64,000 nt of DNA from NCBI GenBank assembly GCA_037176725.1, contig JAZBRS010000014.1:77296501-77360500 (forward strand), given 5' to 3'. Positions within the stretch are counted from its first letter, which is position 1; every line of letters begins with the position of its first letter. The notes beneath the pieces are model-generated. The model was not told where the DNA came from, ran no database searches, and was given only the letters and a program-made list of their open reading frames with translations. The DNA is from Posidonia oceanica. Its lineage: Eukaryota; Streptophyta; Magnoliopsida; Alismatales; Posidoniaceae. This document shows, in pieces, positions 45,831 to 57,879 of the stretch. The position numbers were made by a program, and so were the translations under genes.

Positions 45831-46475
45831 GTTTTCTCTTGCATGTCACTTGCATTGCTTGGTTTTACCGTTGTTTTGCTTTTTCGCTTGCATTTGCATA
45901 TAGGGCAGTGATGCTTACTGCCTGGAGTTCTCATGAGCTAGGTTTCGCCCGGTTCGGAACACAGACAGCGCTGCTGAGCACTTAGACAGCACGTTTACTT
46001 TCTTGCATTGCATCCCACCACTTAGAGCACACCTATGAGCATTCATTCTGGCATTCATTGGCATTTAGGCATCCAAATCTGCATTTCCCTGTGTATGCGA
46101 GCGTAAGCCTAGAAAGACCGATTCTCGGGCGTGTCGAGGGTGCCTAACACCTTCCCCGCGCGTAACAGGAGTCCTTGCCCGGTCTTTTGGCCCGTAATGA
46201 CCATATCGCCCTTATCCTAGGCATGAGTCATCTCATTTGCATGTATTTGCATTTGATTTCCTTTGCATTGCTTTGCTTTGCATTTCTTGCTTGGTTTTGC
46301 GTGTTAATTCACGCATTTCCCCCGGTTTTCCTTGTCTCCCGATAATAGACATGGTGGCGACTCTGATTTGTTTTATCTTCTTCTTTTCTTCCTTTTTAAG
46401 TGTTTTCGAGTTGAGCCCTCCTCCTCGGACCATCGCCGCTAATAGTAAGCCTGATTTCTGATTGGGATTACTACA

Positions 46476-47150
46476 GGTACAAAGAAGCTATATGATGTCA
46501 TGCAATGCAAATGCTGATGACATGCCATGATATGCAATAGAATGCTATTAAACTATGACGAAATGAGTGATAAGTTAACGGACCTATCGCCGGATAGTTA
46601 GGGCTATTAGCCCGCTGATGAGTTGATGGACTCATCACCGGATAGTTAGGGCTATCAGCTCGATGAGGAGTTAAGGGACTCATCACCAGATAGTTAGGGC
46701 TATCAATCCAAATGAGGGTGGAAAGGGGGTGGGAATACCGAACCGGAAGGCGCGGTAGAGGTCCGGAGACACTCCCGCGACAGTTGGGGATGTCAGCCCA
46801 ATGAAGATGGAAATGGGATACCATGGGGCAGCAAAAAGATGCCCCTGCTATCAGGATGATGCCAGGGGACAGCCGAAGCGCCCCTGGCACCAAGATGCAA
46901 GGTGGATGGATGAGTGGATGGATGATAGGTTGACGAACCTATCACCGAGTAGTTAGGGGTGCCAGCCCGGAAGTGATGAGGGGGACGATACCACAAGGCA
47001 GCAAGAAGGATGCCCCTGGTATCAGGATGATACCAGGGGACAGCTGAAGCATCCCTGGCACCGAAATGTGAGGATGGGTGGATGATAGGTTGATGAACCT
47101 ATCGCCGAGCAGTTAAGGGTGCCAGCCCGAATGCAAGGAAAGATGGAATG
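46476..47150 (-). repeat. Element E repeat region with dyads and hairpins
   Basis: Distant relatives of A's 83-bp unit. Dyads include GATGAG/CTCATC (46617-46636) and GATAGG/CCTATC (46924-46943 and 47084-47103). The CCCCTGGTATC hairpin is at 47013-47039, with an imperfect second copy at 46842-46867. Units are spaced irregularly. Confidence 0.75.
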
Positions 47151-48595
47151 ATGCAGAAAGAAAACAGGAAACCCCCTGTGGTGGGTGTGCAATGGTCTCA
47201 GCACGGGCATGCTTCGTGGCATCACGAGGTGACAAACGAGGGACACGCCAGTCATCAAGGACCTACCCAACGTGGTGGGCAGCAAAACTTTTTGAAAAGC
47301 GCGGAGCCTCTGAGCGAGGTCAGGCAAAAGGTGCTCATCCTTGACTCCGATTTTCAAAAACAGAGAGGGAAGAAGATAACAATATATTACAGCATGCATT
47401 TTTGGTGGCTTTGGACTTAAAGCAACTGCCAAGAGGGTGCTATTGCACTTTCAGACCCAGGAGACTCAATCCTCGAGCAACGCCATGCCGAGTTGTAGTC
47501 GGTGGCTCTCATTCTCGCTCTTGGCTCAGGATGAGGCCTTGGCTTTGCAGAGTATAGCCTTGGCTGCAGGCAGGTAGTAGAAGCGTTGGATGTAGCTTCA
47601 CAGCCTCCGTCTTAATTCCTCAGGGACCGACTACCGCTTTTGACGCTCACAGGACGATGTTTCTTTTCCCCTCATGAGTGATTGGATCTGCATCTAGCCT
47701 TCTGGGAAATAAGTGTTGTCTGCACAGGGGTTGGAGCGTGCTGCTGCGCTCTGAGGTGGGGCCAGGTCCTCCAGATATGATGTCTTGTGCAGTTGCCAGT
47801 GTGGCGCTTGAAGTTGATAATTGAGGTGGCTTCGACGCTCGTCCGAATCACTCCTCTCTTGAGCGCCTTCTTTCTTCGACTTCTGTCTTCATTTTTCTTT
47901 TGTGCTCAGCATGCATATCATGTTATCATATTCTTTTGCTCACATGATCTCTATTCTTTTGGATATGCATGTCTTCGCCCTCTTGGGGTAGCAGTCTCTG
48001 ATGAGGCATTAAGAGTTCGACTGATCAGCGTACACCTTCAGCCTCTGCAATGTGTGCTTATAGCCTCTGGCTATGCTCTACTCTACTTTGGTCCTCTCCA
48101 TGTTCGGTGGACTCTCTTGATAAGGTGGATCCCGCTTGTAGTGTTCTGAAACTTAGCGGGATGCTCTATTCTGCTCTCAGTCTCACTTTGTGGCCACATG
48201 CAAGAGATGGCGCTGCTCGGGTGAGACCTGCCTGAGACTGTCGCTGCTTGACATCCTCTAGGCACTGCTTGCTTGTCCATAGCCAGGTTTCTGATTATAC
48301 AAATGTTTATGGGTTTTGTATTTTTTAGAAGGGAAGGGACAAGCATGTTTTTAGGTTTTTGCATTGGTTTTGTATTTTTTATGGTTTTTCAGGTTTAAGA
48401 AAACATAAAAGGGAAAACCAACAGCAATGCGAGAAAATATTTTTACGTTTTTTTTATTTTCTTGATCTTTTTGGTGCTTTTGCTTTACAGGATGCATGAA
48501 ATGACATGTATGTGCAGGAGATGACATGCATGATGACAGATATGTACAAGATGGCATGAATGCATGAGATGATAGCTATGTGCAGAGGAATGTGC
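47151..48595 (-). other. Element E unassigned non-coding segment
   Basis: About 1.4 kb with no recognised domain in any frame and no long ORF. It lies between two dyad-repeat zones. A stretch near 47400-47560 read on the minus strand shares a GAGGGAGCCACC-like string with the post-integrase block of A (about 9985), so it may be a diverged version of that block. The part near 48350-48480 is A/T-rich. Confidence 0.45.
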
Positions 48596-48865
48596 AAGGT
48601 GATAGGTTGACGGACCTATCGCCGAATAGTTAGGGATATCAGCCCGAATGATAGGTTAACGGACCTATCGCCGAGCAGTTAGGGGTACCAGCCCGAATGG
48701 AATGAGATGAATGCAAGAAGTAGAAGGGATGCATGCTTTTTAAGGAGTTTTGTTGATTTTATGCTTTTTATGATTTTCAGGCAAGGCGAAAAACCGCAAA
48801 AACAAAACAAAACGAAAAGAAAAGACAATGTGGAAAACAAAAGAGAGGTTAGAAGGGCTTACCTG
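48596..48865 (-). repeat. Element E second small dyad zone
   Basis: Two close dyads: GATAGG-TTGACGGA-CCTATC (48601-48620) and GATAGG-TTAACGGA-CCTATC (48650-48669), read on the plus strand. The rest is simple AAACAAAACAAAA-type sequence with no gene. Confidence 0.7.
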
Positions 48866-51262
48866 TCAGCAACCTCGGGAGGGAGGCACTAGGTTCGCTC
48901 CTACGCTGCTAATGCTGTCAGCGAGGTCCACGGTCGGCAGTGCGGGGAGCACTGGGGCTGCAAAAGTTGGAGAAGAACTTACCTGGATGACGCTGCACCT
49001 GGTCTTGCTGTCGACGCTGCCGTTGCATCTCTGAGCATCCCTCGGACGAGATAGGGAGGACGGAAGAAGGGGATCGCACCGATGGGGACCAGAAGGATCC
49101 ACCGGAGTAGAGCAGGATTCAGAAAAGATTGGGGTAACCCCCCGAGATTCCGGCGGAGGAAGGATTGGCTACACTAAGGTGTGCAAGTGCAGGTGTAGGT
49201 GTATGTGTAAGTGCTGGCTCCTACTCGCCAACGCTGATGATCCTACGATCGATCAGGCGTTGAACGGGGTCTCGGAGAGCGAGGCAGTTGTCCGTCGAGT
49301 GCCTGGTGGCCCGATGGAAACTGCAGAACTGATCCGTATCATGCCACCACGGAGGGGGGTTGGGTGACGGACGGACAGCTGGGAGTCTCAGGAGCGACTC
49401 AACTTGATAGAAGATGACGCTCAGTGGTTCGGGGAGAGGCGTGTAATCACACTCAGCTCGACGAGATCGTCTTTGCCCTGGATGGAGACCTTGCCAAGCG
49501 AGTGCGACGTGATGCACAGGCTCGACGGTGATAGAGTGCTCAGTGGGTGCAAAATTAGGTGCGTGCTCTAGCGGAAAAGGGTCTAGCTGACTCTCTGCAT
49601 GGGTAGGCTCTTCAAGAAGATCGACACATAACTCGGAGAGCTGTTCGGAGCGGCCAGGAGTGGAGCTGTTGTTGTTGTTGCTGTGGCAATTGTTGGAGGT
49701 GTTGGCCTGCCTAGCCAATGCAGAAAGTGCGGGGAAATGCCCACTTCGCAGCGAGCTTTCCACGCGGATGCCAGCCCTAATCAGCGATGCATGGCTAGTG
49801 ATGTTTTGAATGCAAAGCAGAGTTCCAATCGCTGGCAGCGCCCCTTTAACGATCTTCTCGATAGAATCCTCCTCGGAGGGTTTGTCTTTGACCTGGGCGG
49901 CTAAGGAGCACCAGCGACCGACATACTCCCCGAATGGCTCTTGGGGTCTCTACCGGATGGCGACAAGATCCTCCCTCTTGGGGATCAGGTCGAGGTTGAA
50001 AGCATACTGCTTAAGGAAGGCCTGAGAAAGATCCGTCCAAGTTCGAACCGCAGCCATGTCATGGGAAGTGAACCACTTGAGCGCGGGGCCGGTTAAACTC
50101 TTTTGAAACAGGCAGATAAGGAGCCTTTCATCAGCCTGATGCTGAGTAAGGTCCCCACAGTACATTTTCAGGTGCGAGATAGGGCAGCCCTTACCATTGT
50201 ATTTATCGAAGACCGGGATGCGGAACTTCGAAGGGAGTGCGGCCTCGGGAAAGAGACAGAGGTCGCGAAACTGGTAAGACTAGTGGTCCTTGCCCTGCAC
50301 TAGATGTAGTGCTTTCTCCAGAACATCCATCCTGTCATTGATGGGGTCTGGATTAGCTGCCATAGGGGATGGTGCAGCAAGGGTAGGAACCACATACGCC
50401 GAGTGGGTCGCACCTAAGTGCTCCTCCGGATCCACCATCACGTCACCTGGTGGAGCAACGGGATGGCCGGCGTATTCGTGCGTGCATGCAGTGTAGGTAG
50501 GAAAGTATGCTGGGTTCTGAACCTGATGCAAGGGAGATGATAGGCAATATGCTGTGTGGTGCGAGGTGCAGATTGTTGTAGCAACAATTGCTGCACAGGC
50601 GCGATGCTGGGCAATGAACCAGTGGGATACTGTGCTCCAACCAGCTCGAAAGACTGATCACCAGGAAAGGGAGTTGTATGCAGTGCATGGTGTTGTGCAG
50701 AAGTAGGAGACAGATGCCGCACCCTCATCACTGGAGCAGTGTGTAGCTGGGGTGATGGTCTGGGCAGGGGTGCAGTGTGTGCAACAGCAGGCCATAGAGG
50801 AACCTCAAGGGCAACAGGAATGCAGGAGGGTCGAACTGATAGAGCCATACCCTGCAGTGTATGGGCAAGCTCCATCAGGTGCCAATACTGCACTTCAGGA
50901 GACCCGTGAGTGGGAACACTGAATTGCAGGACTGGCCGGAAGGCAGACTCAAGAGATTGAGAACCTAAAGCAAAGGTCTCCGCAGTAGAAGGGATGTCGG
51001 GAGCGACCTATCCCAAGGACGAAGGGGTCAGAGGTGCCTTCGAAGCGCGAGGGGCGGTCATCGAGACAGATTTGACAACCATATCCGGAGTGGCGCAAGT
51101 TTGCCAAAGACCAGCAGCAGGAGGGAGTGCGCCAGATGCCTGAGGATGGAATCCTGGTGTCATAGAGGGCACAGAGCGAATGGAAGTGAAATCCGAAGGA
51201 ACCCAAGTAGTAAACCCCTTCGAATCAACAGTAAAGTGGAGCCCACCGACAGACTGGGCCAT
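48866..51262 (-). pseudogene. gag: Element E gag remnant
   Basis: Begins at ATG 51262 (MAQSVGGLHF) and aligns with A's Gag: N-terminal Pro-rich part, capsid domain (about 50250-49800, with DLSQAFLKQY and GEYVGRW), and knuckle CX2HX4HX4C at 49284-49325. It has TAG stops at about 51008, 50280, 49950 and 49221, of which 50280 and 49950 face CAG in A, plus a 1-bp frameshift near 50535. The stop shared by A and B (2825/30531) is absent here: E reads through with Ala at that place. Similarity to A ends near 48866 with a VDPSG-type segment, before the protease. Confidence 0.85.
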
Positions 51263-52481
51263 TGCTGACTGAGTCTAAGTGAGCGGAAGCTGCGACGAGA
51301 GAGAAGGAAGTAAAGCCTAAGGAAAGCTACCACCGGAAGCGACAAGTAGCTCAAAGGAAGGACGCTCAGAGTCCGGGCAGCGGATCCCGCACGTATCTGC
51401 AAAAGAGTAAAGATGTTAGAGGTTATATGCAATAAAGAGTTATTAAGGGTGGCATGAATGGCATACATGTAAATGGATGTCCTAAGATGCGCTCTCTCAC
51501 CATGCATGTCCTGAGTAGATGACCTACTAGGACGCACTCATGGGTAATGGGTTTAGACAGACTCCAGGTTAGAAAATAGCAGGTTCCCTGTCGAACTCCT
51601 AGCCAGAGCTGAGGAAATAACAGGGTGGTGCGTTGGTGGCCCTGACCCTGCCAAAGCATGGGTAGTACACTCCACTACACCGACACGACCCCTGGACAAG
51701 GGGGGACAGACCGATTGACTTGGCCCATGCCAAAAGCAATGGAAGAAGAGGTCGGGACCGTACTTCGCAAACTGTAGGTGGACTCAGAAGAGAGAATGCA
51801 TGCTTTCTAAGATGAATCAATCATGCAAAATGCTTTAGAGTCTTTTGCTTGCGTTTTATTAACCAGAAAGGGGGAAAATTGCAAGTTATTGGCTCTAGTT
51901 GTGCTTAGAAGTTATTGTTTAGCTTTATTGTAGCTTTTAGTTTAAGCAAAAGGGAGAGCAAACATGTTTCTACTATCCTAGGCATGGCATATGTGAAAAG
52001 GAAGAAAATCAGTCAAATATGGCAGGCAAACAACATACAACAGAGCAAAAGGCAAGTGCATGGCAAGTGCGAGTGTTTGTAAGCATTATAGTGAAGAAAA
52101 AGCATCCATCATGTCAAAAGGCATAAATACAGGGCATGTGCATGTGTAGTGACATAGCAAATGTGTAAAAGAAAGCATTCATCATTCAAAAAGCATGCAT
52201 TGTTGCCAAACAAGTATGTAGACATGCATTGTGCAGGAAATAAAGCAATAATAAGTAAGCAAGATAAGAAGAGTAAAGACAAGTAAGCAAATAAGAGCAG
52301 AAGCAAGGAAATAGGCAAGTAAACAAGCAACAGAGGCAAAGCAAAGCAAAACAGAGCACAAACCAAGGCAAAGGAGGTGCAAAACCTGAGCGGAGTAGCC
52401 ACGAGGCAAAGGGCACAAAGGCAAACAAAGAAAGCAAATCCCAAGCGAGCGAAAGTCAAGGCGAAAGCTGGAGTCTGCTAT
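51263..52481 (-). other. Element E leader
   Basis: About 1.2 kb from primer-binding site to gag. Bases 52156-51920 match A 1-240; 51780-51550 match A 345-600. T-rich with TTTGC and CTTG repeats early on. Open stretches here are not conserved in frame. Confidence 0.75.
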
Positions 52482-52498
52482 CCCCAGTAGATTCACCA
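52482..52498 (-). other. Primer-binding site of element E (decayed, tRNA-Arg type)
   Basis: Minus strand reads TGGTGAATCTACTGGGG. A site complementary to the 3' end of plant tRNA-Arg(ACG) would be TGGCGACTCCGCTGGGG, giving four differences: three are transitions at or next to CpG and one is C to A. tRNA-Arg priming is known for Ogre-type elements. It is the only LTR-proximal primer site in the window. Confidence 0.7.
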
Positions 52499-52500
52499 CT

Positions 52501-52536
52501 CGGAGAGTGAGGCAATTGTCCGTCGAGTGTCCGGGA
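52501..52536 (-). other. Segment of gag zinc-knuckle DNA between E's LTR and primer site
   Basis: Minus strand reads as the coding sequence for GHSTDNC followed by Leu-Thr-Leu-Arg, and matches E's own knuckle (49268-49303) with a few transitions. It stands where the LTR end should be and may be filler DNA from repair or a template switch. Confidence 0.65.
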
Positions 52537-55172
52537 AGGTCGGGATCAGATCAGTGATGTACTCCGGAGCTTCCTGGATGCTCGGAGCGAAGCTTCAATG
52601 ACCGGAGCGAAGATTCAAGGTTTTGGGTGCACAGTAAAAGGCCAGAGGTGGGGGTGACTGTCTGCTACCTTCTGGATCAACCGAAGGGTACCGGCGACTT
52701 GCTGGAGGGTAGGTGAGTGTGTTCGGGAGCTCAGGAAGGCTGGTGGAGGCCTGGGGAGGAAGATTGGGTTATCGAGTGATTTTCTGGCTGAGAAGGGGGT
52801 AGGTGTTTGTGGTGGTAGGTCTGATCTGTGGTGAAGCTTGGAGCTAAAGCTCAGGTGGGTTTTGAAGATGGTGTTCAGGCGAGTTTGGTGGGGGAATTTG
52901 GGAACGTTTAGTAGGTTGCAGTGTCGGGAATTTTTGAAGAAGTGGTGTTGGGTTGCTGTTGTGGTTTCAGGGTGTTTGGGGGGGAATGCTGGGTGGAATT
53001 GGAGAGTGGAGTGGAGGGCTGTGATGCTGGGATTCTGGTGGAGTTTGGGGGATGAAATGGGAGTGATTTGCTGGGTGGAACGGGCACTAGTTTCAGTGGA
53101 AAGGAAGAGGAGGAAGAGTTGAGTTTTTCAATGGAAGAAGGAGGGGATTCGGATGCTGGGTGCTCTGGATTCTCTCACTCTCTCTAGACGACAAAAGGTG
53201 GAAGAATGAGTGGAGCTGAGGCTTTTTATCAGCCGGGATGGAGGACGGGACGCGCGCTGGGATTCAAATCCCCACCAGCAGGAGCAGCAGCTGCTGGCAG
53301 CGAAGGACGACCAGAGGTGATGGTAATTAATGCCCCTCGGAGATCCTACTGAGATGCGAGAGAAGAAGGTGCGAGCTGGAGCTGATGGGATCGAGAGGGA
53401 GATTTGAAATCAAACGGAGAGGAGAGCTGGTGGGAGAGGAAGCAACTGGAGAAGAAGAAGAAGAAGAAGGAGGGAAGAGGAAGGAGGACGGGCGACTATG
53501 GCTGCAGGCGGGGTTGCGCGAAAAAAAGAAAAAAAGAAAGAAAGAAAAGAAGGAAGGAGGGGGAAAAGGGCCGGACTGGCCCAGGAAGAAAAAAGAAAGA
53601 AAAATAGAAAGAAAGGAAGAAAGGAAGAAAGGGGAAGGAAGGAAAGGAAGGATAAAAAATAAAATAGATAAAAATAAAATAAAAATAGAAAATGTTTTTA
53701 GAATGGTTGTGTTTTAAGTTAGGACTTTGATTAAGTTTTTTAATGATTGTTTTTGGTTAATTAATTAGGTTTAGAGAGATTTTAGTTTTGATTAGGGTTT
53801 TTAGGGTTTTCTTTGTTTTGTTTTGTGTTTGATTTTGATTAAATGTTGTTAAGTCTTTTAAGTTGTTTTTTAATTATGTTTTTCTTGTTTAGTACTTGGG
53901 ATGCTAATTAGGATTTTTTAGAGTTTGTTTTTAAATTAATTAGGGTGAGCTTTAGATTTTTGGATTTTAGTCCTTTTTTCTTAAGTCTTCTTTGATTTGT
54001 TTTTGATTTTTGTTTGTTAAGTTCTTTTAATATATCTTTTTTTAGTTAAGTTTTCTTGTTAAGTTTTTAATTAAGTGTTTTCAGATTTTTGATTGTTTGT
54101 TTTTTTCCTTTTAGTTAGGTTTTTGGAATGTTCTTTTTAGATTTGTTAAGTTAGGTTTCTCTTTTCCTTAATTACTTGCCTTTGCATTTCTTAATTTTTT
54201 TCTTTTCCTTTTAGGATTTGTTTTTTATTGCTTTTTAGTAGGGTTTTTACTTTTGCTTGTTTTGGTTACATTTTAGTTTTTCCTGATTTTACAGCATTTT
54301 CTTTTTTGTTTATTTTGCATTTTTTAACTTGTACTCTTGGTTTTTCGCTTTAGCTAGATTTAGTTAGGTTTTTGGTTTTTTAATGGTTTGCTTAAGTTTT
54401 TAATTATTTATTTTAGGGTTTTAGTTTGCTTTCCTTCTGTTTTAGTGTTTTTGAAAGTTTTTAAGGGTTTTTTAAGGATTTAGTAAGAGAAAGGAAAAGG
54501 AAATTAAAAGGAAGAAGAAAAGGGAGAAATGGAGGAATAAATAGGAAAGAGAGGAGTTGAAAGAAAATAATTTTTTTGAAGATCAAAGAAAATGCTAAAA
54601 ATAAGATAAAAATAGGAATAAGATTGAGAAGAGATAGAAGCACAAGGGGGGCCCACAACCAGGCAAGAAAAAGGGAGAGAAGGGGGGTGAAAAGAAGGAG
54701 GATAATCAGGAAAGAGAGAGGAGAGAGAAAAGAATAATCTAGGAGAGAGAAAAGGTTAATTTGGGTAAAAGGAGGGTTTAGAGGTTTTGGAAAGGGGTGA
54801 ATTTTGTGGAATGTGTAGCCTAGGGTCTCTAGTGTTGCTCCTAGCGTTTTGGTTTGGTTTTGAGAAAGTTTTAGAAGGGTTTTGAGGTGTAGAAAAATGG
54901 TAGTTTTACCTAGGTTTTCTAGGGTTTTTGGGAGCGGTTTTGGGTTGAAAACTTCTAAGTGTTTGGGTAGGTTTGCTAAGTTGGGGGTGATGGGTTTTCC
55001 TATGGTTTTTGGGTAAGTTTTGGGTTAGGAAAAGCGGTGTAATCTTAGGTCAAGTTTAGGTTTGTTTTGAAGGGTAGGATGAAAAGGATGGTGTAGTTTT
55101 GACCTAGGTTTGGATCCAGAAGTCACTAGGAGATTCCAATTGATTCAAGCTTGTCAAAATGGGGTGTCAACA
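52537..55172 (-). repeat. Element E 5' LTR, about 2.6 kb, lacking the U5 half
   Basis: Starts TGTTGACACC (minus strand, 55172) and follows LTR1-3 through U3, the TATA-like site (53221-53232) and the GC-rich region, with GCATCCAGGAAGCTCCGGAG near 52590. Similarity stops about 52538, equivalent to about 18430 in LTR1, so some 3 kb of R/U5 is missing. No CTACA end is present. Confidence 0.85.
53221..53232 (-). promoter_or_regulatory. Candidate TATA box of E's LTR
   Basis: Minus strand GATAAAAAGCC, identical to the LTR1 site, followed by CTCTCTCT/GAGAGA-rich sequence near 53170. Confidence 0.55.
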
Positions 55173-57879
55173 CTTACCCGAGTGTTTTTATGTCCTCGGC
55201 GCGCGACCTCCGTCCTGGCAAGCTCCTCAGCTGGCTCTGCCTGCTCTAACTCTACTACTTCTATTAATTCTGCTGCTGTTGACTGTACTGCTGGTGACTG
55301 CTACGCTGCTGTCTGTGCATATTGTGATGTTGCCTTTGCATGCTGTACTGCTGCCACTTGCGCAAATTGCTCTGCTGCTATAGGTGCATGTTGCTCTACT
55401 AATATAGGTGCATGTTGCTTTACATCTACTGCATGGTGCTCTACATCTACTACATGTTGCTCTACATGGGACTCTGCATGGGACTCTCCTCTTTCTGCAT
55501 GGGGCTCTGCATGGGACTCTGCATGGGGCTTTGCACGGGACTCCGCACGGGACTCTCCTCCTTCTGCATAGGGCTCTGCATGGGACTCTACATGGGACTC
55601 TCCTTCTTCTGCATGGTGCTCTACTGCTGGTGCATCTTGCTTTGCTACTGTTGCATTGCCTATATGTGGCATGCACTGCACAAACCATCGAGACCCACCC
55701 CCTGGCTGCAGGGTGATCAGCTCATCTAGTCTGACATGTGCCTCGAGTGCTAGATCTTCCTCTACGACTATGATAGAGGGATTTGTGGCCACGGCCTTCC
55801 CCTTCTTCTGTGCAGTCTCATGCTTCGCCATGTCTTGTGCCAGCGACGCGAGCTGCTCCTGGAATAACTGCTCCAAGTCTCCCATAGAGAAATCAATCTG
55901 AGCATCAGTAGCCGCTCCTGCCTCCTCATTCGAGGGTGAGTCGACGTAATAAGCGACTGCCGGACTTGCGACCGGCCCTGGCTCGACTGCTGGGCTTTCT
56001 ACTGCTTGGGGCATCTGCTTGGCTACTGCTGGATATGCTACCAGGATCACTGCTGGTGCTGGTGGGGAGGCACAACTGCTCTTCTAAGGAGCCAATGGCT
56101 GGGCCGCCATGCTTGGGGATGAAACGCCGGTGCCCGTGGGTGACAGTGGTGGTCTCCCGGTAGTAGCGGCGAGAATCTTCCGCATAGCAAGATCTGTTGA
56201 GCCTGATAGTGGTGTGCCTGACTGAGCCACCTGGCTTGCTTGAGGCGCTGTCAATGATGCGGGCTGAATCACATTGTCACCTGACCTGGCTGACAGTGTC
56301 GCCTGAGAAAGTGATTTCCAAGTTGGTGCGGCTGCAGTCACAGGCTGACTGTCGGATAACGCCAGTGGGCGTGCCTCTGGTTCTGGTGCTGCAGCTGCGA
56401 CTGTCGGCAACTTTGGTGATGCTGTAGGAAGAAAGGAAGTTGTCAGCCCTGTCCCAGGGTTTGCCGATTCTGCTGCTTCATTGGTAAGTGCTAAGCAAAT
56501 TGACTGGGACGCAGTCGCGCTGAGCTGGTCCTTGCTGCTGGTTGGGGCTGCCTCAACTATACCAGACTCTTCCTCATCTGAGTAATAGTCCTCGATGCAG
56601 ACCCATTCTTCCTCTGGCAGCTGAGAACTTGGGCATAGCGCTTGCTGCGCTGAGGCTTCACTGTTGGTTGAATCCAGGATACCTGCACTGGTGAAGTTAG
56701 TGAGGTCCTGTGGGATGGCCATTCTCTGATCTTTGGGTAGCATGCATCTGTCTCTATTGGACTGCAGATCATATCCAAGGCCTACAAACTCTCTTCGCTC
56801 TGCTGCTTGGACTAGCTCAGCGATTCCCTGGCCATATCGCCCGAGCGGCGCTCCCTTGACATAGCCCCACCTGTGACAGACATTTTCGACCATCCGGAAG
56901 GGATTGCTGTGAACGGCAAAGGAGTTGACGCATTCAAGATCAGGTACAAAGCTAACCGGCTCACACCGATTAACTCGATACAAAGCAGCTGAAAGTTTAG
57001 GGTCAAAAGGGATTGTATGTGAAGAGATTGGTGCAACCGCCTCAATCCGCTCTTTCTCGAAGTTTTCCGCCATTACAACGATAACATCGTCGCCGTGGCA
57101 AAACTTGATCATGCGGTGGAGGGTCGAGGGGATGACCTGATGCTTGTGAAGCCAAGGGCGCCCAAGTAGGAAGTTAAAGTTAGGCTCAAAGTCGACAATG
57201 TAGAATTCCACATCGAAGGTGACCGGGCCAATGATCAAAGGAATAATCAGAATCCCTAGAGTGTCATGGTGCGTATTGTCAAAAGCTGTCATTCCCTTTA
57301 TCGCCGGAGTGATATCCTCGGCTTTGAATCCGAGCCTGGTTGCAGTGCGCAACGGACAGACATTAAGGCCTGACCCGTTATCAACCAGCGATAGGGGAAT
57401 GCGGAAGTTTTTGTATTGCACCGTGACAAACAAGGGTTGGTTGTGATTAATCCCGGCCGGAGGCAGCTCATCGCTCGTGAAAGAGATGATCTGCGGCTCC
57501 GCGATAACGCCAACCATGCTCTCCAGGGCCACGGGTTCTATGGCTTGGGACACACGGGCAGCTTAGAACACTTGGAGAAAAACCTCACGGTGTTTGGAAG
57601 AGGAGTGGATAAGGTCCCAGATGGATATATCAGCTTTAACCCTCCTAAGCTGGGAAATGATGTCGATTTTGTGGTGCGGCTTTCTGGTAGCAGGAGGGGG
57701 GGCTCTGGGAGTTGGCTCTACTGGGCTAGGTGCAGGGGGCTGGCTTGATGCTGGGGGTGCTGCGGGCTGGCTAACAGGCAGGGGTGCTGCTGGCTGGCTT
57801 GCTGGTGGAGGTGCAGCGGGTGCTGGATGGCTGGGCCTTACCACTAGTGCTGCGGGCTGGTATACCCTCCCCGATCGCG
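55173..57879 (-). pseudogene. pro: Element C gag-pol fragment: protease and linker
   Basis: Minus-strand coding in one frame between two insertions, D upstream and E downstream. It begins in the pre-protease segment (GRVYQPAALVV), contains the protease with VDNGSG near 57369-57391 and LLGRPWLH near 57150, then the conserved linker and a tail with HAE/HAES repeats (about 55650-55420). In-frame stops: TAA 57554-57556 where A has CAG, TAG 56082-56084 and TAG 55298-55300. It ends at the residues TRVS where E's LTR starts; RT is not visible. Confidence 0.9.

Larger units (their letters stand above)
28048..46475 (+). mobile_element. Element B: Tat-lineage element lacking RT, 5' LTR not visible
   Basis: Internal region from mid-leader to PPT, followed by LTR3. 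The first 340 or so leader bases and the 5' LTR are missing at the LTR2 junction, as expected if M inserted here. The gag-pro part is broken by stops and a 1-bp insertion. RT, both RNase H regions and the integrase finger are deleted. The downstream 400-codon ORF is intact. The right flank GGTAC (46476-46480) is in E, which runs on the opposite strand. Confidence 0.88.
40489..46475 (+). repeat. LTR3, 3' LTR of element B (5987 bp)
   Basis: Starts TGTTGACACC and ends TACTACA. Longest LTR here, mainly because its GCACCGTTTTGCGTGCC array has about 13 units (45405-45830). TATA-like GATAAAG near 42409, candidate intron 44943-45268, PBS-like TGGCGACTCTG near 46353. The large stop-free stretch 45090-45911 is the tandem array and is not a gene. 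Confidence 0.95.
46476..55172 (-). mobile_element. Element E: minus-strand relative with short LTR and gag only (part visible)
   Basis: Read on the minus strand: LTR (55172 to about 52537), a small gag-derived segment, primer-binding site, leader, broken gag, an abrupt change to non-coding sequence at about 48866, and repeat-rich sequence up to 46476 where B has inserted. The LTR start TGTTGACACC at 55172 is preceded by GTAAG within C's coding frame, so E is an insertion in C. No RT or integrase is visible; E may be a gag-only derivative, but its other end lies outside the window. Confidence 0.8.

Noticed and set aside
45090..45911. 273-codon open stretch in LTR3 and overlapping ones on both strands
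   Set aside because: It is made by a tandem array lacking stops in several frames; it is not kept in LTR1, LTR2 or D, where unit number and frame differ.
48860..49000. Strong splice donors (CAG-GTAAG) on the minus strand in E
   Set aside because: Two sites are seen (near 48984 and 48862), but no matching acceptor or conserved counterpart in A or B, so I do not claim an intron.
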